NCBI RefSeq assembly: GCF_900112425.1 | Contig: NZ_FOLP01000014.1 | Span: forward strand, 115,585-179,584 | Source of the DNA: Variovorax sp. OK212 | GTDB taxonomy: Bacteria > Pseudomonadota > Gammaproteobacteria > Burkholderiales > Burkholderiaceae_C | Length of the DNA: 64,000 nt | Direction: 5' to 3' | Shown: one piece after another, positions 45,060-53,298 of the stretch | Layout: the number at the start of each line of letters is the position of its first letter | How positions within the stretch are numbered: position 1 is the first letter of the stretch | The notes under the pieces: model-generated | Seen by the model: the letters and a program-made list of their open reading frames with translations, nothing else | Database searches by the model: none | Told to the model about the DNA's origin: nothing | Position numbers and translations under genes: made by a program

Positions 45060-46103
45060 TTAGTTTTCGGCCACCTGCAGCACCAGCTTGCCGAAGTTCT
45101 CGCCCGCGAACAGCTTGTTGAGCGACTCGGGGAAGGTGTCCAGCCCCTTCACGATGTCTTCCTTGCTCTTCATGCGCCCGTCCTTCAGGTAGCCGGCCAT
45201 CTCGGCGATGGCGATGGGATAGCGGTCGGCGTAGTCGAACACCACGATGCCTTCCATGCGCGCGCGATTCACCAGCAGGCTCAGGTAGTTGCGCGGGCCG
45301 GCCGCGGGCATGCTGTTGGCGTTGTTGTACTGGCTGATGGCGCCGCAGATGATGATGCGGGCCTTGCGCGCCAGCTTGGCCAGCACGTGGTCGAGGATCT
45401 CGCCGCCGACGTTGTCGAAGTACACGTCCACGCCCTTGGGGCAATGTTCCTTCAGGCCCGCGCGCACCGCGCCCTCGCCGGCCTTGTAGTCGATGCAGGC
45501 GTCGAAGCCCAGCTCTTTCACCACCCAGTCGCACTTGGCGGCGCCGCCGGCAATGCCGACCACGCGGCAGCCCTTGAGCTTGGCCAGCTGGCCCACGGTC
45601 TGGCCCACGGCACCGGCCGCGCCGGAGACCACCACGGTCTCGCCGGGCTGGGGCTGGCCCACGTCCATCAGGCCGAAGTAGCCGGTCATGCCCGGCATGC
45701 CCAGCACATTGAGCCACTGGCCGATGGTGCCGACGCTCAGGTCGACCTTCACGAGGCCGTTGCGCTTCAGGTCTTCCTGCGCGATCAGGATGTATTCCTG
45801 CACGCCCAGCGTGCCGTACACGGTGTCGCCGACGGCGAACTTGGGGTTCTTCGAGGCCACGACGCGGCCGATGCCGCCGGCGCGCATCACCTCGTCGATG
45901 GCCACGGGCGGGATGTAGCTCTTGGCGTCGTTGAGCCAGCCGCGCATGGCGGGGTCAAGGGACAGCGACAGCGTCTTGACCAGCACGCCGCCTTCGGCCG
46001 GCTCGCCGACGGGCTCGGTGGTGAATTTCCAGTTCTCGCGCGTGGCGGTGCCCTCGGGGCGCTTGGCGAGGCGGACCTGGTGGTTGGTGAGGGGGCTGCT
46101 CAT
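45060..46103 (-). CDS. NADP-dependent oxidoreductase, MDR family (CurA/prostaglandin-reductase-like)
   Basis: A 347-residue zinc-free medium-chain dehydrogenase/reductase, likely reducing an alpha,beta-unsaturated ketone. The NADP-binding motif is SGAAGAVGQTVGQLAK near residue 157, and YFDNVGGEILD lies near residue 230. The zinc-ligand cysteines of alcohol dehydrogenases are absent. ATG 46103 is fixed by aaggag 5 bp before it; the frame upstream has no family match. The low-GC orphan follows. Confidence 0.87.
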   Translation of the reverse strand: MSSPLTNHQVRLAKRPEGTATRENWKFTTEPVGEPAEGGVLVKTLSLSLDPAMRGWLNDAKSYIPPVAIDEVMRAGGIGRVVASKNPKFAVGDTVYGTLGVQEYILIAQEDLKRNGLVKVDLSVGTIGQWLNVLGMPGMTGYFGLMDVGQPQPGETVVVSGAAGAVGQTVGQLAKLKGCRVVGIAGGAAKCDWVVKELGFDACIDYKAGEGAVRAGLKEHCPKGVDVYFDNVGGEILDHVLAKLARKARIIICGAISQYNNANSMPAAGPRNYLSLLVNRARMEGIVVFDYADRYPIAIAEMAGYLKDGRMKSKEDIVKGLDTFPESLNKLFAGENFGKLVLQVAEN

Positions 46104-46245
46104 GGTGTCTCCTTGACCTTGAATGACGGACGCTGGCACGGAGGCGCATCGTAGCCGTGGGGCCCGGCCCGGCCGGGTAGCGCAGGCGACAGCGACGGCG
46201 GGGCCCATGAGCTCGCGCCGCCCGGGCCAGCGCGCGCTCCCCGTG

Positions 46246-47667
46246 CTAGGTCAACCTGACGATGATCTGCAGCCCCGGCTGCGCGTTGCGCACCGTCAGT
46301 TCGCCGCCATGCGCCTCGGCGATCAGCCGGCACAGGTACATGCCCAGGCCGACGCCGCCGGTGGCGCGCGCGCGGGCGCCGTCGGTGCGGTAGAAGGGCT
46401 CGGTGAGCCGCTCGAGCTGTTCCTCGTCCACGCCGGGGCCGTGGTCGCGCACCTCGATCTCCACGCCCTGCTTCTTGCCGTCAAGCACCGCGCGCAGCGA
46501 CACGCAGGGCGGACGCGGCGCGCCGGCGCTGTAGCGCAGCGCGTTGTCGAGCAGGTTGCGCACCAGCAGGCGGATGCGCATGCGGTCCACGCCGTGCGGC
46601 GGCAGGCCTTCGGCCAGGTCGAGGTGCACGTGCTGCGCGCCGGGCATCTCGGCCACGGTCTCGCGGACCAGCACCGCCAGGTCGACCGGCTCGCGCAGCA
46701 GCGCCACGTGCGGGCTGGCCAGGCGCTCGCTCTCCAGCAGGTCGCTGATGAGGTCGCGCATCTCGTTCAGGTCGCGCAGCAGCGCCTCGCGCTCGGCCTG
46801 GCCTTCGGGCGTGGCCGGCAGCAGCTCGGCATTGAGCCGCGCGCGCGTGAGGGGCGAGCGCAGTTCGTGGCTCAGCGCCAGCAGCAGGCCGCGCTTGGCG
46901 TCCAGCATGGCCTGGATGTCGTCGGCCATGGTGTTGATGCGCTGCGCGAGGTCGCCCAGGTCGTCGTTGCGGCGCACGGGAATGGGCTGCGTGAACTCGC
47001 CGCGGCCGAAGCGTTGCGCGCCTTCGCGGATGTCGATCAGCGGGCGCAGCAGGCGGCTCACGTAGGCATAGGCCAGCAGCACGCACGACAGCAGCAGGCC
47101 CAGCGTGGCCCAGCCGATGACGCGCGGCGCCAGCTCCCAGAGCTTGGGCGCCCAGCCGAAGATCACGCGATGCCCGTCGGCGGTGGGGCGAATGAACCAC
47201 TTCTCGCCGCCGAACACGTCCTCGCGGTCGTGCATCCAGCCGCCGGGGCTGCTCGCGCCGCCGGGGTTGGAGTCCCAGTTGACGGTGGGGCCGACGATGC
47301 GGATGGTGATGGGCAGCCGGGCCACCAGCGCCTGCGCGCGTGTCACGTCGGGCGGGGTGCCGATCTCCGCGACCAGGCGGTCGGTGTAGTCGGTCAGCAT
47401 GGGCTTGGCGGCTTCGGCCCAGCCGGTGGAGAACGACTTCTTCATGCCGCCCATGAACACCGCCGCCATCACCAGCGCGAGCATCACGAACATCAGCACC
47501 AGCCGCACGCGCAGCGAGCGGCGCCAGCGGCGCTTGCCCTGCACCTTCTCGTTCCAGCGCGCGTGCCACTGGGTGCGCCACTCTTCGCGCGACATGTCCT
47601 CATGGCACGCCATGCGGCGCCGCATCTCGCGCATGGCTGCGCGATGGTCCCTGCGGTTGACGCTCAT
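46246..47667 (-). CDS. Sensor histidine kinase (CpxA-like)
   Basis: A 473-residue membrane sensor. It has an Arg-rich cytoplasmic N-terminus of about 50 residues, a first membrane helix near 55-75, a periplasmic part of about 110 residues, a second helix near 185-207 and a HAMP domain. The phospho-accepting His is in LSHELRSPLTRARLNAELL near residue 280. The ATPase domain has NLLDNALRYS, DHGPGVDEE and GVGLGMYL. ATG 47667 overlaps the regulator stop by ATGA. It is the last gene of the envelope-stress cluster; the sensor is unlike BaeS in this window. Confidence 0.9.
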   Translation of the reverse strand: MSVNRRDHRAAMREMRRRMACHEDMSREEWRTQWHARWNEKVQGKRRWRRSLRVRLVLMFVMLALVMAAVFMGGMKKSFSTGWAEAAKPMLTDYTDRLVAEIGTPPDVTRAQALVARLPITIRIVGPTVNWDSNPGGASSPGGWMHDREDVFGGEKWFIRPTADGHRVIFGWAPKLWELAPRVIGWATLGLLLSCVLLAYAYVSRLLRPLIDIREGAQRFGRGEFTQPIPVRRNDDLGDLAQRINTMADDIQAMLDAKRGLLLALSHELRSPLTRARLNAELLPATPEGQAEREALLRDLNEMRDLISDLLESERLASPHVALLREPVDLAVLVRETVAEMPGAQHVHLDLAEGLPPHGVDRMRIRLLVRNLLDNALRYSAGAPRPPCVSLRAVLDGKKQGVEIEVRDHGPGVDEEQLERLTEPFYRTDGARARATGGVGLGMYLCRLIAEAHGGELTVRNAQPGLQIIVRLT

Positions 47668-48359
47668 GCCGCCTCGCTGCGTGCGACCGCCAGCGCATAG
47701 CCGGCGTTGCGCAGCGTCTTGATGCAGTCCAGCGGCTCCAGCTTCTTGCGCAGGCGGCTCACCACGATGTCGACCGCGCGCGTGTAGAGCTCGGCCTCGT
47801 GGCCGCGCAGGCGGTTCAGGATGTCGTCGCGGCTGAACACCTTGCCGGGCTCGCCCGCCAGCAGCGCCAGCAGTTCGAACTCGGTGCCGGTGAGCTCCAC
47901 GCGCTCGCCGTGGCGCAGCACCTGGCGCCGGTCGAGGTCGATGGCCAGGCCGTCGAACACGCGCTGCTGGCTGCTGGCGGCCGGCGCCTGCGGCACGCTG
48001 CGCTGGCGCCGCAGGATGGTCTGCACGCGCGCCACCAGCTCGCGCGGCTCGAAGGGCTTGGGCACGTAGTCGTCGGCGCCGAGCTCCAGGCCGACCACGC
48101 GGTCCATCACCTCGCCGCGGGCGGTGAGCATCACGATGGGAATGTCGCTTTCCTTGCGGATCTCGCGGCACAGCGCGAAGCCGTCCATCTCGGGCAGCAT
48201 CACGTCGAGGATCGCCGCGTCGTAGGTGCCCGCGCGCAGCTTGGCAAGGCCTTCGCTCGGGCGCACGGCGCTTTCGAGCGTGCAGCCGAAGCGTGCGAAG
48301 TAGGTGGTCAGCGGCGCGGCGAGGTGTTCGTCGTCGTCGATCAGCAGGATGCGCGGCAT
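47664..48359 (-). CDS. OmpR-family response regulator (CpxR-like)
   Basis: A 231-residue regulator. The receiver domain has ILLIDDDEHLAAPL at the N-terminus, the phospho-accepting Asp in AAILDVMLPEMDG near residue 51, and Lys in VPKPFEPRE near residue 101. The DNA-binding winged helix ends in KTLRNAGYALAVA. The start at 48359 begins directly with the receiver. It is coupled to the CpxA-like kinase. Upstream genes of the same cluster encode a Spy/CpxP-like protein, which is the usual target and feedback partner in Cpx systems. Confidence 0.9.
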   Translation of the reverse strand: MPRILLIDDDEHLAAPLTTYFARFGCTLESAVRPSEGLAKLRAGTYDAAILDVMLPEMDGFALCREIRKESDIPIVMLTARGEVMDRVVGLELGADDYVPKPFEPRELVARVQTILRRQRSVPQAPAASSQQRVFDGLAIDLDRRQVLRHGERVELTGTEFELLALLAGEPGKVFSRDDILNRLRGHEAELYTRAVDIVVSRLRKKLEPLDCIKTLRNAGYALAVARSEAA

Positions 48360-48409
48360 GGCGGGATTGTGCCTCCTGGCAAGGAAATGGCGGATGACTT
48401 CGCTGACCA

Positions 48410-48802
48410 TCAGACCTGCCGGCATCGCACCGCCCAGGTCAGGCCCGTCACCAGGAGTGAGAGCAACAGCGCGTGATAGACCACGTCGGGCACGGTGCGC
48501 GGGCCGATGCCCGCGACGATGGTGCCCAACCCGACCAATGTGCCCAGCAGCGCGAAGCCCTGGCCGAAGATGGCGGCGCGGCGCGCGTCGCCGGGGCGCA
48601 GCCAGGTCTCGACCGTGGCGAGCACCAGCACGGTGGCAATCACCGATTCGGCCACGCGGGCGGGCGCATGCGCGTAGCCCGGCACGATGCGCCCGGCGTG
48701 CACCGCCGATGCCAGGCCGAGCGAGAGGGCTTCGGCGAGCATCCAGGCGCGTGCGATGCGCGCGATGCGTGCGTGGGGCAATCGGTTCACGCCGCTCACC
48801 AT
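48410..48802 (-). CDS. Small integral membrane protein
   Basis: A 130-residue protein with about four hydrophobic segments (LAEALSLGLASAVHAG, ESVIATVLVLATVETWL, GFALLGTLVGLGTIVAG, ALLLSLLVTGLTWAV). I do not recognise the family. The start overlaps the upstream DUF4260 stop by 7 bp, so translation is probably coupled. It ends 50 bp before the response-regulator gene, suggesting a shared transcript. Confidence 0.68.
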   Translation of the reverse strand: MVSGVNRLPHARIARIARAWMLAEALSLGLASAVHAGRIVPGYAHAPARVAESVIATVLVLATVETWLRPGDARRAAIFGQGFALLGTLVGLGTIVAGIGPRTVPDVVYHALLLSLLVTGLTWAVRCRQV

Positions 48803-49167
48803 GGATCGGCCTTTCCGATGCGCCCGAGGTGCGTGAAGGCAAAGCCCGCGGCGTACTTCAGGCCGTAGCCCAGCGCGCGGTCCAGCCCGATGTGGACCAG
48901 CCAGATCAGGCTGCCGGCCACCGCCCACGGCATGGCGGCGAACACGCCCAGCGCCAGCAGCAGCGCGGGGCCCGCGTACGAGTGCGCCGCGTTGTAGAGC
49001 GCTGCGCCCACGCGCGGGCCCGCGAGGTAGCCCAGCAGCGAGAGGTCGGGCACCAGCAGCCAGAGCGCGAACGCGCCCCAGCCCGCGCCGAACTGCGCAT
49101 AGGCAGCCAGCGCCACGGCGAACACCGCGGCGCCTTCGATGCGCAGCAGCGCGCGAACGCCGCCCAC
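48796..49167 (-). CDS. DUF4260 family membrane protein
   Basis: A membrane protein of about 123 residues with the DUF4260 pattern: LLRIEGAAVFAVALAAYAQFG in outline, LLVPDLSLLGYLAGPRVGAALYNAAHSY near residue 35, and VHIGLDRALGYGLKY near residue 95. I choose GTG 49167 because the longer frame (to 49311) reads through a dispersed GC-rich repeat that overlaps the end of the upstream gene. No good ribosome binding site marks the start. Function is unknown. Confidence 0.75.
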   Translation of the reverse strand: MGGVRALLRIEGAAVFAVALAAYAQFGAGWGAFALWLLVPDLSLLGYLAGPRVGAALYNAAHSYAGPALLLALGVFAAMPWAVAGSLIWLVHIGLDRALGYGLKYAAGFAFTHLGRIGKADPW

Positions 49168-49200
49168 CGTGCCCGCGGTGCCCTGCTCGACAGCCTGCTC

Positions 49201-49303
49201 GCGAGACACCGTGGAAGCGGCTTCGCCGGGCCATTGCTGCTGCCCCCGCAGAGCGGGAAGGCGAAGCGACCCGAAGCGCGCGAAGCCCGGGGCTGGGCCG
49301 ACG
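49201..49303. repeat. Dispersed GC-rich repeat, family 2, copy a
   Basis: Shares gagacaccgtggaagcggct, tgcccccgcagagcggg and gcgaagcccggggctgggc with copies near 50411 (inverse orientation) and 52327 (same orientation). It fills the gap between the Spy-like and DUF4260 genes. Confidence 0.7.
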
Positions 49304-49768
49304 TCAGCCACGGTGGCTCCACCGGCGGCCGCCGCGCTCCATGAAGTCGCGCACCTTCTGCTGCTGAGCGGCGTTCAGGTTGTCGTAGAAGTCGGCGGCG
49401 GCGGCAATGATCTCGGGGCTGCCGTTGCGCACGGCGGTGGTCTTCTCGTCGACCAGGCGCGTGGCGCCGGCCTGGTCGAGCTTGTTGCCCGCGAACAGCG
49501 CCTTGAACTGCGAGCGCGGGTCGCCCGAGCCGCCCGCGCCGCGCATGGCTTCGCGCTGCGCCTGCAGCTTCTCGGCGAGCACGGTGAGCTTCTGTTTCTG
49601 ATTGGCGTCGAGCTCGAGCTTGCTGCCCACGCGCTCGACCATCTTCGCGCGGAAGTCCGCGCTGTCGCCGCTCCAGCCGTGGCGTTGGCCGGCACAGCCG
49701 GCGATGCTGCCGGCCACCATGGCGGCGCCCGCGAAACCGAAGAGAGTGCGTTTGATCCAGTGCTTCAT
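49304..49768 (-). CDS. Spy/CpxP-like periplasmic lipoprotein
   Basis: A 154-residue envelope protein. The signal has a lipobox-type cysteine (VAGSIAGCAG near residue 25). The mature part is helical and charged with LTXXQ-type elements (LDANQKQKLTVLAEKLQAQREAM in outline, LNAAQQQKVRDFME). Spy and CpxP use such helices to bind unfolded proteins and to restrain CpxA. It is the first gene of the cluster that ends with the CpxR/CpxA-like pair. A conserved hairpin element lies 58 bp upstream. Confidence 0.82.
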   Translation of the reverse strand: MKHWIKRTLFGFAGAAMVAGSIAGCAGQRHGWSGDSADFRAKMVERVGSKLELDANQKQKLTVLAEKLQAQREAMRGAGGSGDPRSQFKALFAGNKLDQAGATRLVDEKTTAVRNGSPEIIAAAADFYDNLNAAQQQKVRDFMERGGRRWSHRG

Positions 49769-49825
49769 TTCAAGTCCTTGGTTGTCTTGTGAGGAGGAAG
49801 CTCGATGGTGCGATGCGCACCGGGC

Positions 49826-49871
49826 CAGGTCCTCTCGCCGGGGTATCGGCGTGTTTCGCTTTATTGCGACG
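49826..49871 (-). promoter_or_regulatory. Conserved structured element A, upstream of the Spy-like gene
   Basis: On the minus strand it reads aataaagcgaaacacgccg, then a short hairpin (cgccg/cggcg), then agaggacctg. It aligns with element B near 50367-50412 over about 45 positions, with most bases identical. It begins 58 bp before the start codon. Confidence 0.6.
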
Positions 49872-49919
49872 GGGGTGGCAACAGCCCGAAGGGCGGTTGA
49901 AGGGCGGTTGAAGGGCTGC

Positions 49920-50306
49920 TTACAGCCGGCTGCTCTTGGCGTTGATGGCCGCGGCGCGCGCGTCGACGGGGTTCTGCAGGGTCGAGATGACCTTGCTGTT
50001 CACGCGCGAGCCAGAAGACACGTTCTGGTCGGGCGCGGCCGCGGTGCGCATGGCCTCGGCGACGACGCGGTCGCGCTCCATCGACACGGCCATGGTCTCG
50101 GCGCCGCGCGAGCCGCGCACCACGTTCTGGTTGGGTGCCGAGGCGGTGCGCATGGCTTCGGCGTTGACGTCGGCGCGGCTCTTGGCCGACACCGCGGGCT
50201 GCACGCCCTCGTAGCTTTCGGCCTTGGCGCCGGCGGCGGCGAGCATGGCGAACGAGCTGATCGCGATGATCTGGGAGAACGAGACGGAGGTGGAGACGAA
50301 CTTCAT
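49920..50306 (-). CDS. Hypothetical secreted protein with an internal repeat
   Basis: A 128-residue protein with a signal peptide ending AAAGAKAES near residue 30. The mature part has two copies of a segment (NAEAMRTASAPNQNVVRGSR and VAEAMRTAAAPDQNVSSGSR), separated by about 20 residues. No family is recognised. ATG 50306 starts at the signal peptide. It has element B about 61 bp upstream, like the Spy-like gene. After the stop, gaagggcggttgaagggcgg-type repeats give a weak hairpin at about 49881-49918. Confidence 0.68.
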   Translation of the reverse strand: MKFVSTSVSFSQIIAISSFAMLAAAGAKAESYEGVQPAVSAKSRADVNAEAMRTASAPNQNVVRGSRGAETMAVSMERDRVVAEAMRTAAAPDQNVSSGSRVNSKVISTLQNPVDARAAAINAKSSRL

Positions 50307-50366
50307 GATGCAGGCCTTTCTTTCAGGGTTGGAAGAGAAGGCCTGATCGTGCTTGCGCGCGCTGCG

Positions 50367-50412
50367 CAAGTCCTTTCGCCACGGTTGCGGCGTGTATCGT
50401 TATATTTCGGCG
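50367..50412 (-). promoter_or_regulatory. Conserved structured element B, upstream of the secreted repeat protein
   Basis: On the minus strand it reads atataacgatacacgccg, then caaccgtggcg (hairpin cgcc/ggcg), then aaaggacttg. Base changes relative to element A keep the four-pair stem. It begins 61 bp before the start codon. Confidence 0.6.
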
Positions 50413-50503
50413 CGCCCCCAGGCTGCGCGCACTTCGTGTCGCTCCTCCCCCTGCCGGGGGCAACACCGGAGGCCCGGCAAAGCCGGTTCCTCGGTGTTTC
50501 GCG
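50411..50503. repeat. Dispersed GC-rich repeat, family 2, copy b
   Basis: Carries cgcgcccccaggctgcgc, cgctcctccccctgccgggg and ggcaaagccggttcctcggt. It is in inverse orientation to copies near 49201 and 52327 and lies between the ptsI stop and the secreted protein gene. Confidence 0.7.
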
Positions 50504-50509
50504 AATGAA

Positions 50510-52318
50510 TCAGCCCGCCATGGTGGCGGCGGGGTCGTCCGATTCGAGCACGCTCTTGGCCCACGCCTCGAGCTTGCCGGTGTCCGCGCGCAGCACCTCC
50601 TGCTTGACCGCGAGGATGCGCGAAGGGTGCATCGAGAAGCTGCGCAGTCCCAGGCCCAGCAGCAGGCGCGTGAAGGCCACGTCGCCGGCCATTTCGCCGC
50701 ACACCGACACACCCTTGCCCTGGCGCCGGCACTCGGTGATGGTGTCGGCCACCAGGCGCAGCACCGCGGGGTGCGCGGGGTCGTACAGGTGCGCCACCGA
50801 TTCGTCGGCCCGGTCGATGGCCAGCGTGTACTGGATCAGGTCGTTGGTGCCGATCGACAGGAAGTCGAAGTGCTTCAGGAAGATGCGCAGCGTGAGCGCG
50901 GCGGCCGGAATCTCGATCATGGCGCCGAGCTTCACCTGGCCGTGCACCACGCCGCGGTTGTCGAGCTCGGTGCGCGCGAAGTCGATCAGCGACAGCGTCT
51001 GGCGGATCTCGCTGGCGTGCGCGAGCATGGGAATCAGCAGGTGGATCTCGCCGTGCGCCGCGGCGCGAAGAATGGCGCGCAGCTGCGTGAGGAACATGGC
51101 CGGGTCGGCCAGGCTCCAGCGGATGGCGCGCAGGCCGAGCGCGGGGTTCAGGTGCTCCTGCTTGTTGGCCGACTTGCTGTCCAGCGGCTTGTCGGCGCCC
51201 ACGTCGATGGTGCGGATCGTCACCGGCATGCCCTGCATGCCCTCGACCGCGCGCTTGTAGGCCTGGTATTGCTCTTCCTCGTCAGGCAGCCGGGTCTGGC
51301 GCGTGGACGACTCGCGGCCCATGAAGAGGAACTCGCTGCGGAACAGGCCCACGCCCACGGCGCCGGCCTTGACCGCGCCCGCGGTGTCTTCCGGCATCTC
51401 GATGTTGGCGAGCAGCTCGACGCGCTGGCCGTCGAGCGTGACGGCCGGCTTGTGGCGCAGCCGCGCGAGCCGGCCGCGCTCGAGGTCGCCCTGGCGCTGC
51501 TTGAAGCCGTATTCGGCCAGGATGATCGGCGACGGGTCGACGATCACCACGCCGGCGTCGCCGTCGATGATGACCCAGTCGTCCTGGCGCACCAGCTGGC
51601 TCGCGGTGCGCGCGCCGACCACGGCCGGGATGTCCATGCTGCGCGCCACGATGGCGGTGTGCGAGGTGCGCCCGCCCACGTCGGTCACGAAGCCGGCGAA
51701 CACGCTCTTCTTGAACTGCAGCATGTCGGCCGGCGACAGGTCGTGCGCAATGAGCACCAGCGGCACGTCGATGCCGTCGCCCGCGGTGGGGTCGTCGTTG
51801 TCGGAGTCGTCGTCCGCGGCGGCGGCGCGCTTGCGCCGCGGCGGGCTCGGCGCGAGCACGGCGGCCGTGCCCTTCATGCGGTGCAGCAGGCGCTCGACCA
51901 CCTGCTCGAGGTCGGCCTTGCGCTCGCGCAGGTAGGCGTCTTCCATCTCGTCGAACTGGCGCGCGATGATCTCGAGCTGCGTGGTCAGCGCCCATTCGGC
52001 GTTGTAGAGCCGCTCGCTGATCCAGTGCTTCACGCCGCCGCTCAGGGCTTCGTCCTGCAGCAGCATCTGGTGCACCTCGAGCAGCGCGGCGAGTTCGTGC
52101 GGCGCGTCGTTGGGGCCCATCTGCGCGACGTTGGCCTGCAGCTTGACGAGCTCTTCGGCCACCGCGTTGCGCGCGGTGCGCACGCGGTCGATCTCGGTCT
52201 CGATCTCTTCGGGCTTGATGAAGTAGTGGGCCACGTCGATGCGGCTGGACACCACCAGCACCGCGCGCCCGATGGCAATGCCACGGGCAACGGGAAGGCC
52301 GTGGACTGCGAAGGTCAT
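50510..52318 (-). CDS. ptsI: PTS phosphoenolpyruvate-protein phosphotransferase (enzyme I)
   Basis: Takes phosphate from PEP and passes it to HPr. The phosphorylated His is in GGRTSHTAIVARS near residue 217. Active-site segments are GVGLFRSEFLFM near 327, LIPMLAHASEIRQ near 418 and the Cys site SVCGEMAGD near 546. Length is 602 residues; an Arg/Asp-rich low-complexity insert near residues 155-180 (RRKRAAAADDDSDNDDPTAG) slightly lengthens it. It is the last of three genes; no sugar EIIB/EIIC is nearby, so this is the regulatory Mannose-type PTS of Burkholderiales. Confidence 0.95.
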   Translation of the reverse strand: MTFAVHGLPVARGIAIGRAVLVVSSRIDVAHYFIKPEEIETEIDRVRTARNAVAEELVKLQANVAQMGPNDAPHELAALLEVHQMLLQDEALSGGVKHWISERLYNAEWALTTQLEIIARQFDEMEDAYLRERKADLEQVVERLLHRMKGTAAVLAPSPPRRKRAAAADDDSDNDDPTAGDGIDVPLVLIAHDLSPADMLQFKKSVFAGFVTDVGGRTSHTAIVARSMDIPAVVGARTASQLVRQDDWVIIDGDAGVVIVDPSPIILAEYGFKQRQGDLERGRLARLRHKPAVTLDGQRVELLANIEMPEDTAGAVKAGAVGVGLFRSEFLFMGRESSTRQTRLPDEEEQYQAYKRAVEGMQGMPVTIRTIDVGADKPLDSKSANKQEHLNPALGLRAIRWSLADPAMFLTQLRAILRAAAHGEIHLLIPMLAHASEIRQTLSLIDFARTELDNRGVVHGQVKLGAMIEIPAAALTLRIFLKHFDFLSIGTNDLIQYTLAIDRADESVAHLYDPAHPAVLRLVADTITECRRQGKGVSVCGEMAGDVAFTRLLLGLGLRSFSMHPSRILAVKQEVLRADTGKLEAWAKSVLESDDPAATMAG

Positions 52319-52326
52319 GACCTAGC

Positions 52327-52424
52327 TTGCGAGATGCCGTCGAAGCGGCTTTGCCGGGCGCCCGGCATCGTCCCCTGCGAGGGGGCCGGCGGTTACACGA
52401 AGTGAGGAAGCCTGGGGGTGGGCC
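52327..52424. repeat. Dispersed GC-rich repeat, family 2, copy c
   Basis: Carries gcgagatgccgtcgaagcgg, tcccctgcgagggggccggc and gaagcctgggggtgggcc. It fills the gap between ptsI and the HPr gene inside the operon, in the same orientation as the copy near 49201. Confidence 0.65.
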
Positions 52425-52427
52425 ATT

Positions 52428-52697
52428 TCATTCGCCTTCGCCGAACTTGTCGTCCATCAGGTGGACGATGGCGTTCATGGCTTCTTCCTCCTGCGGGCCG
52501 TTGGTCTCGAGCTCGACGGTGGAGCCGAGGCCGGCGGCCAGCATCATCACGCCCATGATGCTCTTGGCATTGATGCGGCGGTCGCCGCGCGACAGCCACA
52601 CCTCGCAGGGAAAGCTGCCTGCGAGCTTGGTGAGCTTGGCCGATGCGCGTGCGTGCAGGCCCAGCTTATTGCTGATGGTCACGGATTTCTTGATCAC
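52428..52697 (-). CDS. ptsH: HPr phosphocarrier protein
   Basis: An 89-residue carrier between enzyme I and EIIA. The phosphorylated His lies in LGLHARASAKL near residue 15. The Ser region INAKSIMGVMML near residue 46 is the regulatory Ser site in HPr proteins that have HPr kinase. The start is GTG 52697, which gives IKKSVTISNKLG; no ATG fits. It overlaps the end of the EIIA gene by 32 bp. Confidence 0.95.
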   Translation of the reverse strand: MIKKSVTISNKLGLHARASAKLTKLAGSFPCEVWLSRGDRRINAKSIMGVMMLAAGLGSTVELETNGPQEEEAMNAIVHLMDDKFGEGE

Positions 52698-53121
52698 TGT
52701 GCTTTCTTTTCGCCTGGTTCTGGGGAGCCGCGACCGCCACCTGCATGACACCCGCGGTGCCGCCCGCGAGGGCGCGCTGCACCAGTGTCTCCAGCGGTTC
52801 GTGCCGGTAGGTCACCGCGCGCAACAGCATCGGGAGGTTGACCCCCGCCACCAGCCGCGAACGCACGCCGTCCACCAGCTTCTGCGCCACGTTGCAGGGC
52901 GTGGCGCCGAACACGTCGGCCAGCACCAGCACCTGCGAACGGGGCGCGCGCAACTGCTGCTCGAGCGTGATGCGCGCGGCAGCCAGCGTTTCTTCGGGCG
53001 ACACGTTGGGTAGCACGTCGAGCGCGACGATGGCCTGCTCGCTGTCGGGAAACACATGCAGCGCGCACTGCCGCAGCGCGTGCGCGAACGGTGAGTGGGC
53101 GATGATGAGGATGCTGTTCAT
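52666..53121 (-). CDS. PTS EIIA component, mannose family
   Basis: A 151-residue protein of the PTS fructose/mannose IIA family. The phospho-accepting His is in LIIAHSPFAHAL near residue 9, and the ligand loop is VLADVFGATPCNVA near residue 67. It receives phosphate from HPr. With no EIIB or EIIC it probably regulates other proteins. In many Burkholderiales gshB lies upstream; here 177 bp of non-coding sequence does. That gap has a catAAT-like -10 on the minus strand near 53155. Confidence 0.9.
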   Translation of the reverse strand: MNSILIIAHSPFAHALRQCALHVFPDSEQAIVALDVLPNVSPEETLAAARITLEQQLRAPRSQVLVLADVFGATPCNVAQKLVDGVRSRLVAGVNLPMLLRAVTYRHEPLETLVQRALAGGTAGVMQVAVAAPQNQAKRKHSDQEIRDHQQ

Positions 53122-53298
53122 GCGAAGCGGAGGACGACGCGTCGATTATGCGGGGGCGTCCAGGGTAAGTAGATATGTGACACAACGCCCGAGCGGCGAA
53201 AAAGGGACAGTCCGGCACGAAATGACGCTGCCTGGACCGGCCCGAAGGCAGCCATCGGAACCATGGCGGGGATTGGCATTGCTGTGGAGCCTGCGCGC

